Of a stretch of DNA of 64,000 bases, positions 1-8,358 are shown piece by piece. Location of the stretch: assembly GCA_013298695.1 (NCBI GenBank), contig JAAFIS010000002.1, positions 278,935-342,934 of the forward strand. Direction: 5' to 3'. The first letter of the stretch is position 1; every line of letters starts with the position of its first letter. The DNA is from Betaproteobacteria bacterium. Its GTDB lineage: Bacteria; Pseudomonadota; Gammaproteobacteria; Burkholderiales; Casimicrobiaceae. Under the pieces are notes generated by a model. That model was not told where the DNA came from, did no database searches, and saw nothing but the letters and a program-made list of their open reading frames with translations. Made by a program: the position numbers and the translations under genes.

Positions 1-269
1 TCATCCTCCCGCAGGCGCTCGCAATGGTCGTGCCGGGGATCATGAACAACTTCATCGGCTTGTTTAAAGACACGTCGCTCGTCTACATCGTGTCGCTCTA
101 TGAATTGACCGGCTCGCTGGGATTGGCGCTCAATTCAGATGCCGACTGGCGTCCTTACAAACTCGAAGGCTATCTGTTCATCGTTTCAATTTACTTCGTC
201 TTCTGCTTCGCGATGAGCCGCTACAGCTTGTGGATTGAGAAACAGTTAAACAAATCAAAATTGCGCTAA
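1..269 (+). CDS. aapM: Amino-acid ABC transporter permease, C-terminal part (AapM-like)
   Basis: Only the last 88 codons are inside the window; the reading frame is open to base 3 and the true start lies upstream. The visible part has the HisM/GlnP-type permease tail: ILPQAL, then MNNFIGLFKDTSLVYIVSLYEL, a motif conserved in inner-membrane subunits of polar amino-acid importers, followed by a last membrane helix (about YLFIVSIYFVFCFAMS) and a basic C-terminus. It is followed after 15 bp by an ATPase gene that closely resembles AapP, which suggests an AapJQMP-type general L-amino-acid importer. The specific AapM name rests on that neighbour. Confidence 0.85.
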   Translation, partial: ILPQALAMVVPGIMNNFIGLFKDTSLVYIVSLYELTGSLGLALNSDADWRPYKLEGYLFIVSIYFVFCFAMSRYSLWIEKQLNKSKLR

Positions 270-284
270 ACCGGGACGAGCATC

Positions 285-1040
285 ATGACAACTCAAACTC
301 AAGACAACATCATCGTCTTCGACAAAGTCAATAAGTGGTACGGCAACAATTTCCACGTGCTGCGCGACATCGATTTGAATGTGCGTCGCGGTGAACGCAT
401 CGTGATCTGCGGCCCATCGGGCTCGGGTAAATCCACGCTCATTCGATGCATTAACCGCTTAGAAGAACATCAAGAAGGGCGGCTTGTGGTGGACGGCACC
501 GAGCTCTCCGACGACGTGAAAGCGATCGACAAGATTCGCAAAGAAGTTGGGATGGTGTTTCAACAGTTCAATTTGTTCCCACACTTAACGGTGCTCGAAA
601 ATTTAACCCTCTCGCCGATGTACGTTGGCAAGGTGCCGAAAAAAGAAGCAGAAGAAAAAGCGATGGTGCAGTTGAAGCGCGTTCGTATTGCCGAGCAAGC
701 GGATAAGTATCCACTGCAGCTCTCAGGCGGTCAGCAGCAACGAGTGGCAATTGCTCGCGCGCTCTGTCTCACCCCGAAAATCATGCTCTTTGATGAGCCA
801 ACGTCGGCCCTTGATCCAGAGATGATCAAAGAAGTGCTCGACGTGATGGTCGCGATGGCCGATCAAGGCATTACGATGATTTGCGTAACGCACGAAATGG
901 GTTTTGCGAAAGCGGTTGCTGATCGCGTAATCTTCATGGATCAGGGTCAAATCGTCGAACAAAACACGCCGAACGAATTTTTCAACAATCCACAAACAGA
1001 TCGTTCGAAAGATTTCCTGTCGAAGATTCTGGGTCACTAA
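285..1040 (+). CDS. aapP: Amino-acid ABC transporter ATP-binding protein (AapP/GlnQ family)
   Basis: This 251-residue cytoplasmic ATPase powers polar amino-acid uptake with the permease just upstream. Walker A is GPSGSGKST (residues 43-51), the Q-loop is [12 protein letters not shown], the ABC signature LSGGQQQR is near residue 146, Walker B with the catalytic glutamate is IMLFDEP near 166, and the switch histidine lies in VTHEMGF. The INRLEEHQ and [10 protein letters not shown] segments are typical of the AapP subgroup rather than GltL. It is the last gene of its operon. A GGGACGAG stretch precedes the ATG as a weak ribosome site. Confidence 0.93.
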   Translation: MTTQTQDNIIVFDKVNKWYGNNFHVLRDIDLNVRRGERIVICGPSGSGKSTLIRCINRLEEHQEGRLVVDGTELSDDVKAIDKIRKEVGMVFQQFNLFPHLTVLENLTLSPMYVGKVPKKEAEEKAMVQLKRVRIAEQADKYPLQLSGGQQQRVAIARALCLTPKIMLFDEPTSALDPEMIKEVLDVMVAMADQGITMICVTHEMGFAKAVADRVIFMDQGQIVEQNTPNEFFNNPQTDRSKDFLSKILGH

Positions 1041-1370
1041 ATACGCATCTATTACGACGATGCGATGTGCTAAAGAATCTAGGCAACGCCCCTGTAATCG
1101 GCAGAATAACTTTGATAGTCAAACGCTTTTTTACTGGGCGAACGCGAAATATTTCGAGGACGTTGATACACCGCATTTCTATTAGCTACGCCCAGTTAAA
1201 TTGGCGTTATACACGATGGGCTTGTTTAGCAAAACGCAATAGACATAGCGCGCTTTAGTGCACGGTGCAATTGTTCGACAGGCAACTTCGATGCATAGAT
1301 TGAAAAGACGCCGACACGGCGGCGCATAGAATCTCTGCTCACAAAAGTAACTCCCATCGCGCCTCCACGA
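1041..1370. other. Intergenic gap with one copy of the paired-palindrome element
   Basis: No convincing gene is present in these 330 bases. They contain one copy of the dispersed 88-bp element (1121-1208). A small perfect palindrome, CGAAATATTTCG (1145-1156), lies inside it. Confidence 0.6.
1121..1208. repeat. Paired-palindrome intergenic element, copy 1
   Basis: The left arm is degenerate (CGC, T-rich core, ACTGGGCG, 1124-1140). The right arm is CGCCCAGTTAAATTGGCG (1189-1206), a near-perfect palindrome. The arms are 65-67 bp apart depending on the base used, as in the other copies. Confidence 0.6.
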
Positions 1371-1619
1371 ATGAACGACACCACGCAACGCCCCCCGCTT
1401 CCGGATCATCTGTCCACCGATCCGCGCAGCCCGCATTACGTGGAGTCTGTGTTTGAGCACGATGTGGGCATTCGTTTCAACGGCGCGGAGCGAATGGACG
1501 TGGCCGAGTATTGCGTGAGCGAAGGCTGGGTGCGCGTGCCTGCGGGCAAAGCGCGTGACCGCAAAGGCAATCCGCTTTTGATCAAAATCAAGGGCACAGT
1601 CGAGGCGTATTACCGCTAG
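1371..1619 (+). CDS. DUF3297 family small protein
   Basis: This 82-residue cytoplasmic protein has the conserved DUF3297 features: LPDHLSTDPRSPHY near the start, FEHDVGIRFNG in the middle, EYCVSEGWVRVPAGK and a GTVEAYYR ending. Length and ending match the family, so it is complete. Function is unknown; the family is widespread in proteobacteria. It stands alone between two amino-acid transport operons: the aap-type operon ends upstream on the same strand and gltL ends downstream on the opposite strand, so the next gene is convergent. Confidence 0.85.
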   Translation: MNDTTQRPPLPDHLSTDPRSPHYVESVFEHDVGIRFNGAERMDVAEYCVSEGWVRVPAGKARDRKGNPLLIKIKGTVEAYYR

Positions 1620-1745
1620 CAACCGGTGTGTGTTGCTCACGGCGTTCACACCGATGAGGCGAACCCCAGCAACCCAAAGACAAAACGCGCGATTTGGTAT
1701 GTTGCACCGAAATCCGCGCGCCTGGATCTACGCTTGCTGTTTGGA

Positions 1746-2483
1746 TCAGTGCTGCAAAATTTTGCTTAAAAAATCCTTGGTGCGCGACTGACGTGCGTCT
1801 GGATTTGCGAAGAAGTCTTCTTTCGAGCAGTCCTCAAGAATTTTGCCGCCGACGTCAATAAAGATCACGCGATGCGCGACCTTACGCGCGAATCCCATTT
1901 CGTGCGTAACAACCATCATCGTCATACCCTCTTTAGCAAGGGTCACCATCACGTCTAGCACCTCGCCAACCATCTCAGGATCAAGCGCTGAGGTTGGTTC
2001 ATCGAAGAGCATCACAATCGGATCCATCGACAGCGCGCGCGCAATGGCCACACGCTGCTGCTGGCCACCTGAGAGCTGGCCGGGGAATTTATCTTTGTGT
2101 GCCATTAAGCCGACGCGGTCGAGCATTTTTAAGCCTCGCGCGCGAGCCTCTTCCACACCGCGTCCCAGCACTTTGATCTGCGCAATGGTGAGATTTTCAG
2201 TGACCGACAAATGCGGGAAGAGCTCAAAATGTTGAAACACCATGCCGACGCGGCTGCGCAGTTTGGGCAGATCTGTTTTCGGGTCGTGAACGGCGGTGCC
2301 GTCAACCCAAATCTCGCCTTGCTGAACTGGTTCAAGTGCATTGATCGTTTTGATCAGCGTTGATTTGCCTGATCCAGAAGGACCACAAACAACAACCACT
2401 TCGCCTTTGTTGATCTTCGTGGAGCAGCTGTTGAGCACCTGCACCTTGCCATACCACTTAGAAATATTTTTAACTTCGATCAT
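1746..2483 (-). CDS. gltL: Glutamate/aspartate ABC transporter ATP-binding protein GltL
   Basis: This is the ATPase of the GltIJKL glutamate/aspartate importer, 245 residues. Walker [10 protein letters not shown] is at 34-42, signature LSGGQQQR at 137-144, Walker B VMLFDEP at 157-163, and the switch histidine sits in VVTHEMGF. Last gene of the minus-strand run gltI-gltJ-gltK-gltL, starting 15 bp after gltK ends. It is a separate, non-identical paralogue of the ATPase at 285-1040. Substrate specificity is inferred from the complete gltIJKL order. Confidence 0.93.
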   Translation of the reverse strand: MIEVKNISKWYGKVQVLNSCSTKINKGEVVVVCGPSGSGKSTLIKTINALEPVQQGEIWVDGTAVHDPKTDLPKLRSRVGMVFQHFELFPHLSVTENLTIAQIKVLGRGVEEARARGLKMLDRVGLMAHKDKFPGQLSGGQQQRVAIARALSMDPIVMLFDEPTSALDPEMVGEVLDVMVTLAKEGMTMMVVTHEMGFARKVAHRVIFIDVGGKILEDCSKEDFFANPDARQSRTKDFLSKILQH

Positions 2484-2498
2484 GAGCTTGCCTCCCTA

Positions 2499-3167
2499 TC
2501 AACGAATGATTTGCACTTTTTGCTGGATTCGTTTCACGATCCAAGATAGCGCAAAGCACATGAAGAAATAAACGATTGCCGCCAATAAATACGCTTCGAT
2601 GGGGCGCCCTAAATTTTTACCTGCAGTCTCAAAACCTTTGAGCATGTCGTACGCGCCAATCGCGTAAACGAGCGAGGTGTCTTGAAACAAGATGATGGTT
2701 TGGGTAAGAAACACCGGCAACATATTGCGAAACGCCTGCGGCAAGATCACAATTTTCATGTTCTGAGCGTAAGTCATGCCCAACGCTTGACCTGCGAACA
2801 CCTGGCCGCGAGGAATGGATTGAATGCCTGCGCGAACGATTTCCGAGAAGTACGCGGCTTCAAACGCAATGAAGGTAACGATGGCGCTCAACTCCGCTCC
2901 AATCGGTCGCCCAATCGCAAACGGGATCAACAAGAAAAACCACAACAGCACCATAACCAGCGGGATTGAGCGCATGGTGTTGACGTAGGTTGCGGCAGGA
3001 AGCTCCAGCCACTTTTTTCCAGACAAGCGCATCAGCGCAAGGATGGTGCCGAACACGACGCCGCCAATGGTTGCAACCACCGTCAGCCACAAGCTAAAGA
3101 TCAAGCCTTTCGTAACGAACGGCCCAATGACGCTCCAATCGAAGAACGAGAGATCGAGATTACCCAT
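2499..3167 (-). CDS. gltK: Glutamate/aspartate ABC transporter permease GltK
   Basis: A 222-residue inner-membrane permease of the HisM family. It has an N-terminal helix after a short periplasmic leader (WSVIGPFVTKGLIFSLWLTVVAT is the start of TM1), the NTMRSIPLVMVLLWF segment, and the cytoplasmic EAA-type loop around FSEIVRAGIQSIPRGQVFAGQALG that contacts GltL. The tail carries FQDTSLVYAIGAYDML. It follows gltJ by 8 bp and precedes gltL by 15 bp, so the three are almost certainly co-transcribed. Confidence 0.93.
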   Translation of the reverse strand: MGNLDLSFFDWSVIGPFVTKGLIFSLWLTVVATIGGVVFGTILALMRLSGKKWLELPAATYVNTMRSIPLVMVLLWFFLLIPFAIGRPIGAELSAIVTFIAFEAAYFSEIVRAGIQSIPRGQVFAGQALGMTYAQNMKIVILPQAFRNMLPVFLTQTIILFQDTSLVYAIGAYDMLKGFETAGKNLGRPIEAYLLAAIVYFFMCFALSWIVKRIQQKVQIIR

Positions 3168-3175
3168 CGCCCGTC

Positions 3176-3934
3176 CTAATGTCCTGCGCCCATGCCACCA
3201 GCGGCAACAAAGCCTGGCACTTGGGTTTTGGTTTCGATGTAGCGCATTACGCGATTCACCGCGAACGCGGAAATTGCATAGAGCACGGTCACTGCTAAAT
3301 ACATTTGCACGGGCGCAGAGGTTTCTTCACCCGCCTGTCGCGCAAACATTGTGAGCTCAGCGATCGACACGGCAAACGCGACCGATGAGTTTTTAATGAT
3401 GTTCATTGATTCGCTGGTGAGCGGAGGAATCACAATGCGAAGCGCCATTGGAAGCAGCACGTAACGATACGTTTGCGGCGTAGTAAACCCGACGGCCATG
3501 CCGGCATAGCGCTGTCCACGCGGGAGCGCTTGAATGCCCGATCTCACCTGCTCACTCACGCGAGCCGAGGTGAAGAAGCCCAGTGCGAAGATCACCAGAA
3601 TCACCGGCGGCAAATCCTTAAGTGTCGGGAAAATCGCGGGGATCACGAAGTACCAAAGAAAGATCTGCACCAACAAAGGAATGTTGCGGAAGAGCTCCGT
3701 CCAAGCGGTGCCGAGTCGCACGAGCCACGGACTGTTGGGCAGCGTTCGCAGCGTGCCCATAAGCAAACCAAAGGCGAGCGCTACAACGAGCGCGCCTGCG
3801 GCCACGGTCAGTGTCCATCCCCAAGCGGAAAAAATCCAGTTGAGATACGTTTGGTCGCCACCTTTACCGAAACAGCCCGCGATGATTTCGCCAGTGGCCG
3901 TTTCTTTACAAAACAATTCCCAATCCCACGCCAT
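3176..3934 (-). CDS. gltJ: Glutamate/aspartate ABC transporter permease GltJ
   Basis: Second permease subunit of the importer, 252 residues, about five membrane helices. Recognisable segments are TELFRNIPLLVQIFLWYFV, the EAA-type loop SARVSEQVRSGIQALPRGQRYAG, and NIIKNSSVAFAVSIAELT. A good ribosome site (AAGGGGGTCAG) precedes the ATG. GltJ is longer than GltK, with an extended periplasmic N-terminus (about 30 residues containing two cysteines), as usual for this pair. Confidence 0.93.
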   Translation of the reverse strand: MAWDWELFCKETATGEIIAGCFGKGGDQTYLNWIFSAWGWTLTVAAGALVVALAFGLLMGTLRTLPNSPWLVRLGTAWTELFRNIPLLVQIFLWYFVIPAIFPTLKDLPPVILVIFALGFFTSARVSEQVRSGIQALPRGQRYAGMAVGFTTPQTYRYVLLPMALRIVIPPLTSESMNIIKNSSVAFAVSIAELTMFARQAGEETSAPVQMYLAVTVLYAISAFAVNRVMRYIETKTQVPGFVAAGGMGAGH

Positions 3935-4114
3935 CTGACCCCCTTTAAAGCCCTCTTCTTGGTCACGCCGATGCTCATTGTCGACGCAGTTTCTAGAAGG
4001 GCAAGCGATATCTCATTTACCGCAGACCAACGCAGTCGGTCAACGTAGACGACTCATCATACACACATCAATCTGTCACGCGATGCGCATACGCTTTGCA
4101 TGCGACGAATACAA

Positions 4115-4152
4115 AAAAGCCCCGCCGCAGTCTCCTGCAGTCGGGACTATTT
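4115..4152 (-). terminator. Hairpin terminator between gltI and gltJ
   Basis: Read on the minus strand, AGTCCCGACTGCAG pairs imperfectly with CTGCGGCGGGGCT around a GAGA loop and is followed by TTTTTT. It lies just after gltI and before gltJ, where partial termination would give more binding protein than membrane subunits. Confidence 0.7.
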
Positions 4153-4166
4153 TTCGAGCGAATGAT

Positions 4167-5060
4167 TTACTTCTTCGCGTAATCTTCCATCGGCTTGTCG
4201 TTAGGATTGGCCCACGCTGCCTTGGTGCTCTCCGAGAGTGCGAGACCTACTTTTACGTTCTTCGGTGGAATCGGTTGCAGGAACCATTTGTCCCAAAGTT
4301 TTGCCATGTCACCCGATTTCACCATCGAAGCGATCACGTCGTTGCCGATTTTTTTCAGCGCGGCGTCGTCCTTGCGAACCATGATGGCGATTGGCTCAAC
4401 GTTGAGTACTTCACCAACAAGTTTGAAGTCAGCTGGATTTTTCGCGAGGGCGATATTGCCAGCCAGGATCGAGCCGTCCATCACAAACGCGTCAGCGCGG
4501 CCGGTTTCGAGCATCAAGAAACTGTCTGCGTGATCTTTACCAAAAATTTCTTTGAAATCAACACCGGTTGCGCGCTCGTGCTTGCGAAGATGCTGCACAG
4601 ACGTGGTGCCCGTGGTGGTGGCAACATTACGACCGTTGAGTTGCGAAATGTTGGTGATACCCGAATTCGCTTTGGTTGCAATACGAACTTCTTCTACATA
4701 AGTTGTGTTCAAAAACGAAACGTCTTTTTGACGCGTTGCGTTGTTAGTTGTTGATCCACATTCGATATCAACGGTGCCGTTTTGAAGCAATGGAATGCGG
4801 TTTTGCGAAGTGACCGCTTGGTATTTCACTTCAAGCTTTTTGCCGACCTGCTTTTCGACTTCCGCCATGATGCGCTGACACACTTCAACGTGGAAGCCAG
4901 CAAACTTGCCGTCACCCAACGTATAGGAGAGCGCGCCGGAGGACTCGCGTACACCCATCGTGATGCTGCCCGAAGCTTTCGCTTTATCAACCGCCGATTG
5001 CGCTAACGCACCACCTGCAACCAGCGCGGTCATCGCCGCGAGTAAAACTTGCTTTTTCAT
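4167..5060 (-). CDS. gltI: Glutamate/aspartate periplasmic substrate-binding protein GltI
   Basis: A 297-residue periplasmic binding protein of the SBP_bac_3 family. The chosen start (MKKQVLLAAM...) gives a clean signal peptide ending in GGALAQ; the open frame extends 39 codons upstream to 5177 but that stretch is not signal-like. Diagnostic pieces are GSITMGVRESSGALSYTLGD, AGFHVEVCQRIM, VDIECGSTTNNATRQKDVSFLNT and GRADAFVMDGSIL. It captures glutamate/aspartate for GltJKL. It is the first gene of the operon; the spacing to gltJ holds a hairpin terminator. Confidence 0.93.
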   Translation of the reverse strand: MKKQVLLAAMTALVAGGALAQSAVDKAKASGSITMGVRESSGALSYTLGDGKFAGFHVEVCQRIMAEVEKQVGKKLEVKYQAVTSQNRIPLLQNGTVDIECGSTTNNATRQKDVSFLNTTYVEEVRIATKANSGITNISQLNGRNVATTTGTTSVQHLRKHERATGVDFKEIFGKDHADSFLMLETGRADAFVMDGSILAGNIALAKNPADFKLVGEVLNVEPIAIMVRKDDAALKKIGNDVIASMVKSGDMAKLWDKWFLQPIPPKNVKVGLALSESTKAAWANPNDKPMEDYAKK

Positions 5061-5710
5061 ACTGTAGAAAACCTCAAAGAAGGAGTTTGTTTTGATTCGC
5101 GCTTGGAAAACGGCTTGCGCTGTATTCGCTCGGACGTTGTTCAATGCCGCAAGCGCTCGGGCGGCAATATACGGCACGCTGTTTGTTTGGAGGATGCGAA
5201 GTTGTATGAACGTTATGCGCGAAAGTACGCGATCTTCGCTCGAGCATCTGGCAGCGAGTTTGCGCGGCTCAGTATTTCCCTACGCCGCCGACTCTACGGC
5301 CTCGCGATCACACCGAAACACACAGCCTCTTGGGCTGCTTTCTCAGAAAAAATTTTTTGGGAAATGTCGAGCGGCATTCTGCAAGCGCAAGCAATGTGAT
5401 TTCGTTCTCGATAGTGGTTTTCCCTAAATTAGGGGTTTACGGTTAGGACGGCGCGTAGCATCGTTGATCGCAGCTCCGTTTCGAGTCACGACGAACGACG
5501 CCTAACAGCTTACGCTGTTATTCTCCCTATATATTCAGTCTAAACGGGTTTTCTTGCATATTTCAATGCATAAATAGAAATCTTCTATTGCCTGATAGAA
5601 ACGGCTTTTGACAGTTGTTTTTACATAAGCACTCGTTGCACCGACTGCCGTGATTCGTTTGACGCTCCAAAACTAACCCGCTAGAGTCGCGCGCAAACAA
5701 GGGAGGTCAT
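5061..5710. other. 650-bp intergenic region between gltI and the TRAP binding protein
   Basis: No convincing gene is seen. The strip must hold the promoters of gltI (leftward) and the TRAP gene (rightward). Visible structures are a small palindrome CCCTAAATTAGGG (about 5423-5435) and a perfect 7-bp hairpin TAACAGC-TTAC-GCTGTTA (5503-5520). The stretch 5520-5650 is AT-rich compared with flanking genes. Confidence 0.5.
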
Positions 5711-6715
5711 TTGCAACAAGAAGCACATCGTTTAGTGGTTGTCGCCGTCTGCGCCGTGGTGAGCGCAATCGGCCTCGCGGCTTCGGCTGCGCTCGCGCAG
5801 CCCGCTGAGCCGCGAGTGGTTCGTGTGGCTTACGCGGTTGCGCAAAACTCGCACTATGGCGCAGGCGTTGACGCGTTTGGACGTGAGCTCGCCGAGCTCA
5901 CGAATGGGCGGTTCAAGGTGGAACACGTACCTGCCGGGAAACTCGGAGGCGAACTCGAAATCCTTAACAAGGTGAAGAGTGGTGAGGTCGAAATGGGCAA
6001 CACATCAACCGGCCCACTCGGCAATATCGTGCCCGAAGCCAAGCTCTTTGATCTGCCGTTTCTATTCAGCGACTATGCGCACGCGCGGCGCACGCTAGAC
6101 GGCCCAATCGGGCGCAGCATTCTTGAATTGTTTCCTAAGTACGGACTGATCGGTTTAGCGTGGAGCGAGAATGGATTCCGCCACGTTACCAACAACAAGC
6201 GTCCGATCAGCTATCCGAGCGACCTCGCGAATTTGAAGTTGCGCACGATGGAAAATAGCGTGCACATGGAAGCGATGCGCTCGTTGAAGGCGAATCCAAC
6301 GCCCATGGCGTTTCCAAAACTGTTTGATGCGTTGAAAGCAGGCGAGCTGGATGGTCAAGAAAATCCGCTACCCGTCATCCTCGCTTCGAAATTCAGCGAG
6401 ACGCAAAAGTATTTGTCGCTCACGCAGCACTTCTATTCACCCTGCGTGTTGGTCGTTTCCCCGAAGCTCTGGGCAACGCTTTCGGAACAAGATCGTTATG
6501 CGTTCAAAACGGCAGCAAAGGCGTCTGTCCGCGCACAACGCGAGCGCGTCAATGCTGACGAATTTGCCGCGCTCACTGCCCTTCGTGCATCGGGCATGAA
6601 GATCAACACGTTTGTTGACTCTAACGCGTTTCGCGCCGCGCTACGTCCTGCCTATGAGCGGATGCTGCCGGGTGTGAATCCAAAAATAATCGACGAAATT
6701 CGGCAGCAGAAATAA
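5711..6715 (+). CDS. TRAP transporter substrate-binding protein (DctP family), orphan
   Basis: A 334-residue periplasmic binding protein. It begins at a TTG codon supported by GGGAGG 5 bases upstream, and has a signal peptide ending near AALAQ. Family features are VRVAYAVAQNSHYGAGVDAFGRELAEL at the start of the mature protein, AGKLGGELEILNKVKSGEVEMG, the ligand-carboxylate region FRHVTNNKRPI with LKLRTMENSVHMEAM, and GELDGQENPLPVI. Substrates are usually organic acids. No DctQ or DctM membrane subunits are nearby, so it either works with a distant TRAP permease or has another role. Confidence 0.9.
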   Translation: MQQEAHRLVVVAVCAVVSAIGLAASAALAQPAEPRVVRVAYAVAQNSHYGAGVDAFGRELAELTNGRFKVEHVPAGKLGGELEILNKVKSGEVEMGNTSTGPLGNIVPEAKLFDLPFLFSDYAHARRTLDGPIGRSILELFPKYGLIGLAWSENGFRHVTNNKRPISYPSDLANLKLRTMENSVHMEAMRSLKANPTPMAFPKLFDALKAGELDGQENPLPVILASKFSETQKYLSLTQHFYSPCVLVVSPKLWATLSEQDRYAFKTAAKASVRAQRERVNADEFAALTALRASGMKINTFVDSNAFRAALRPAYERMLPGVNPKIIDEIRQQK

Positions 6716-6724
6716 CGCAGCGAT

Positions 6725-7225
6725 TCAATGGCTCATGGTCGGATACGGCATCCGTTTTGAACGCAGTCGCGTGCCGACAGCAAGATCAGCGCTCACGTAG
6801 TCCACGTCAGCGACTGACTTCATGATCGCCTCCCACTGGGCAATCTGCTCCGGACGTTTCACGCAACCCTGAATAAAAACAAATCTGCGTTGAACGGTAA
6901 TCCACACGCTTGATGTTGCTAGCGAGCGATCCCGAATGATTGCATCGCGTGCCGCTTGGGCTGCTCGTCGCGCGATATCGGCGTCGTAGAAATACGCGTT
7001 GGCTTGGCGACACTTACCTTCATTAAAGCAAGTTGTGCCACGCTCGATCCGTTGGTGCGCTTCCGCCTTCGCGTCGCGCTCGCTCATGAAAGGGCCTCGA
7101 GGCTGCGGGCAATTCTTGATTGCGCCCGTGACCTGAATGAAGGGATCGTTGTAATGATTCTTAAGCGTCTCCGCGGAGGCGGGAAACGCGCAAAAGCTCG
7201 CCAATAAGAGCAGCACTCTACGCAT
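6725..7225 (-). CDS. Secreted BON-like domain protein, function unknown
   Basis: A 166-residue protein starting at MRRVLLLLASFCAFPASA, a clear signal peptide; a start 11 codons earlier would bury it. The mature part has two cysteine-bearing stretches (IKNCPQPRGPF and RGTTCFNEGKCRQAN), and the last third (RDAIIRDRSL...VFIQGCVKRPEQIAQWEAIMKSVADVDYVSADLAVG) resembles a BON domain, a periplasmic phospholipid/polymer-binding fold. It starts 36 bp after the upstream reductase gene ends. The BON assignment is from pattern only. Confidence 0.6.
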   Translation of the reverse strand: MRRVLLLLASFCAFPASAETLKNHYNDPFIQVTGAIKNCPQPRGPFMSERDAKAEAHQRIERGTTCFNEGKCRQANAYFYDADIARRAAQAARDAIIRDRSLATSSVWITVQRRFVFIQGCVKRPEQIAQWEAIMKSVADVDYVSADLAVGTRLRSKRMPYPTMSH

Positions 7226-7261
7226 GCGCGAATTGTGGGCGCGGCGAGCTGCTTCCAAAAA

Positions 7262-8245
7262 TCAACCGATCTTTACAACAGTACGCCCGGTCACTTGTCC
7301 TTTCACGTACGCATCGAATACGGTGGGTAACTCCGCGAAAGAAACCGTTCGGCAATGGCTCGCAAGCTTCTCGCACTTCCATTCATTCGCAAGTTTGTTC
7401 CACAATTCTCGGCGCAGTGCCATCGAGCAATTTACGCTGTCGATACCGAGCAAGGACACGCCACGCAAAATGAATGGCATCACGGTGGTTTTCACTTCCC
7501 AACCTTGCGCCAGACCAATCGAGGCAATGGTGCCGCCGACCTTCATCACGCGCGTGAGCCATGACAGTTGTTCACCGCCCAAATTGTCGACCGCGCCTGC
7601 GTAGGTTTCAGCACCGAGCGGCTTCTCCGTCATCTCAAACTGACCGCGAATTAACACCTCTTTCGCGCCAATTGATTTGAGCAGTTCAACATCTTTTTCT
7701 TTACCAGTGACCGCCACTACGTGATAGCCGAGCTTCGCAAGAATTTCGATGGCAACGATCCCCACGCCACCCGTTGCGCCATTGACCAGCACGGGTCCGT
7801 TCGCAGGCGCGAGCCCATCGTGTTGCATGCGATGAATCGCCAGCGCTGCGGTGAAGCCCGCCGTGCCATGCGTCATCGCGTCAAACGTCGTCATGCTCGC
7901 TGGCACCGGCACGCACCACGCAGCGGGGACACGCGCCATTTCCGCATAACCACCGTGATGCGCAACACCAACGTCATACGCATGTGCGATCACTTTGTCG
8001 CCCGGCTTAAACCCCGCATCGGTAGATGATTCGACTACTCCGGCCAAATCAACGCCGCCCACGCAGGGGAAGCGCCGAATGATGCGCCCGCTGCCCGTAG
8101 CGGATAACGCATCCTTGTAATTCACGGTTGAATATTCAGTGCGAATCAGCACCTCGCCCGGATCAAGCTGATCGAGCGTCATATCAACGAGTTCGGTTTT
8201 TGTGGATTTGCCTTCTTGGCTTGTGAGGTAGGCTTTGAAGCTCAT
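7262..8245 (-). CDS. acuI: Acryloyl-CoA reductase AcuI/YhdH family oxidoreductase
   Basis: A 327-residue zinc-free medium-chain dehydrogenase. It has the GroES-like N-domain (STVNYKDALSATG), GGVDLAGVVESS, and the nucleotide-binding GATGGVGIVAIEILAKLGY. The C-terminal GVSLLGIDSVNCSMALRRELWNKLA is characteristic of YhdH/AcuI enzymes that reduce acryloyl-CoA with NADPH. The ATG at 8245 has a GAAAG ribosome site; a GTG three codons earlier is possible. No DMSP or propionate genes flank it, so the physiological role is inferred from the family. Confidence 0.85.
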   Translation of the reverse strand: MSFKAYLTSQEGKSTKTELVDMTLDQLDPGEVLIRTEYSTVNYKDALSATGSGRIIRRFPCVGGVDLAGVVESSTDAGFKPGDKVIAHAYDVGVAHHGGYAEMARVPAAWCVPVPASMTTFDAMTHGTAGFTAALAIHRMQHDGLAPANGPVLVNGATGGVGIVAIEILAKLGYHVVAVTGKEKDVELLKSIGAKEVLIRGQFEMTEKPLGAETYAGAVDNLGGEQLSWLTRVMKVGGTIASIGLAQGWEVKTTVMPFILRGVSLLGIDSVNCSMALRRELWNKLANEWKCEKLASHCRTVSFAELPTVFDAYVKGQVTGRTVVKIG

Positions 8246-8358
8246 GTTCAACACTTTCGTGCGGTTAACGCGAACACCAATTATCGCCCTCTAACTGACA
8301 CCGATACGACGCGATCTCGTTTAACGAAATATTCGAGAGCCGTTGCGCATATTGCATT

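Noticed and set aside
5049-5427. Two overlapping open frames upstream of gltI
   Set aside because: They lack ribosome sites, run through the gltI leader and have no recognisable features.
5357-5435. A further paired-palindrome copy (GGG near 5359 and CCCTAAATTAGGG near 5423)
   Set aside because: The spacing is 73 rather than 66-67 bp and the left arm is not palindromic.
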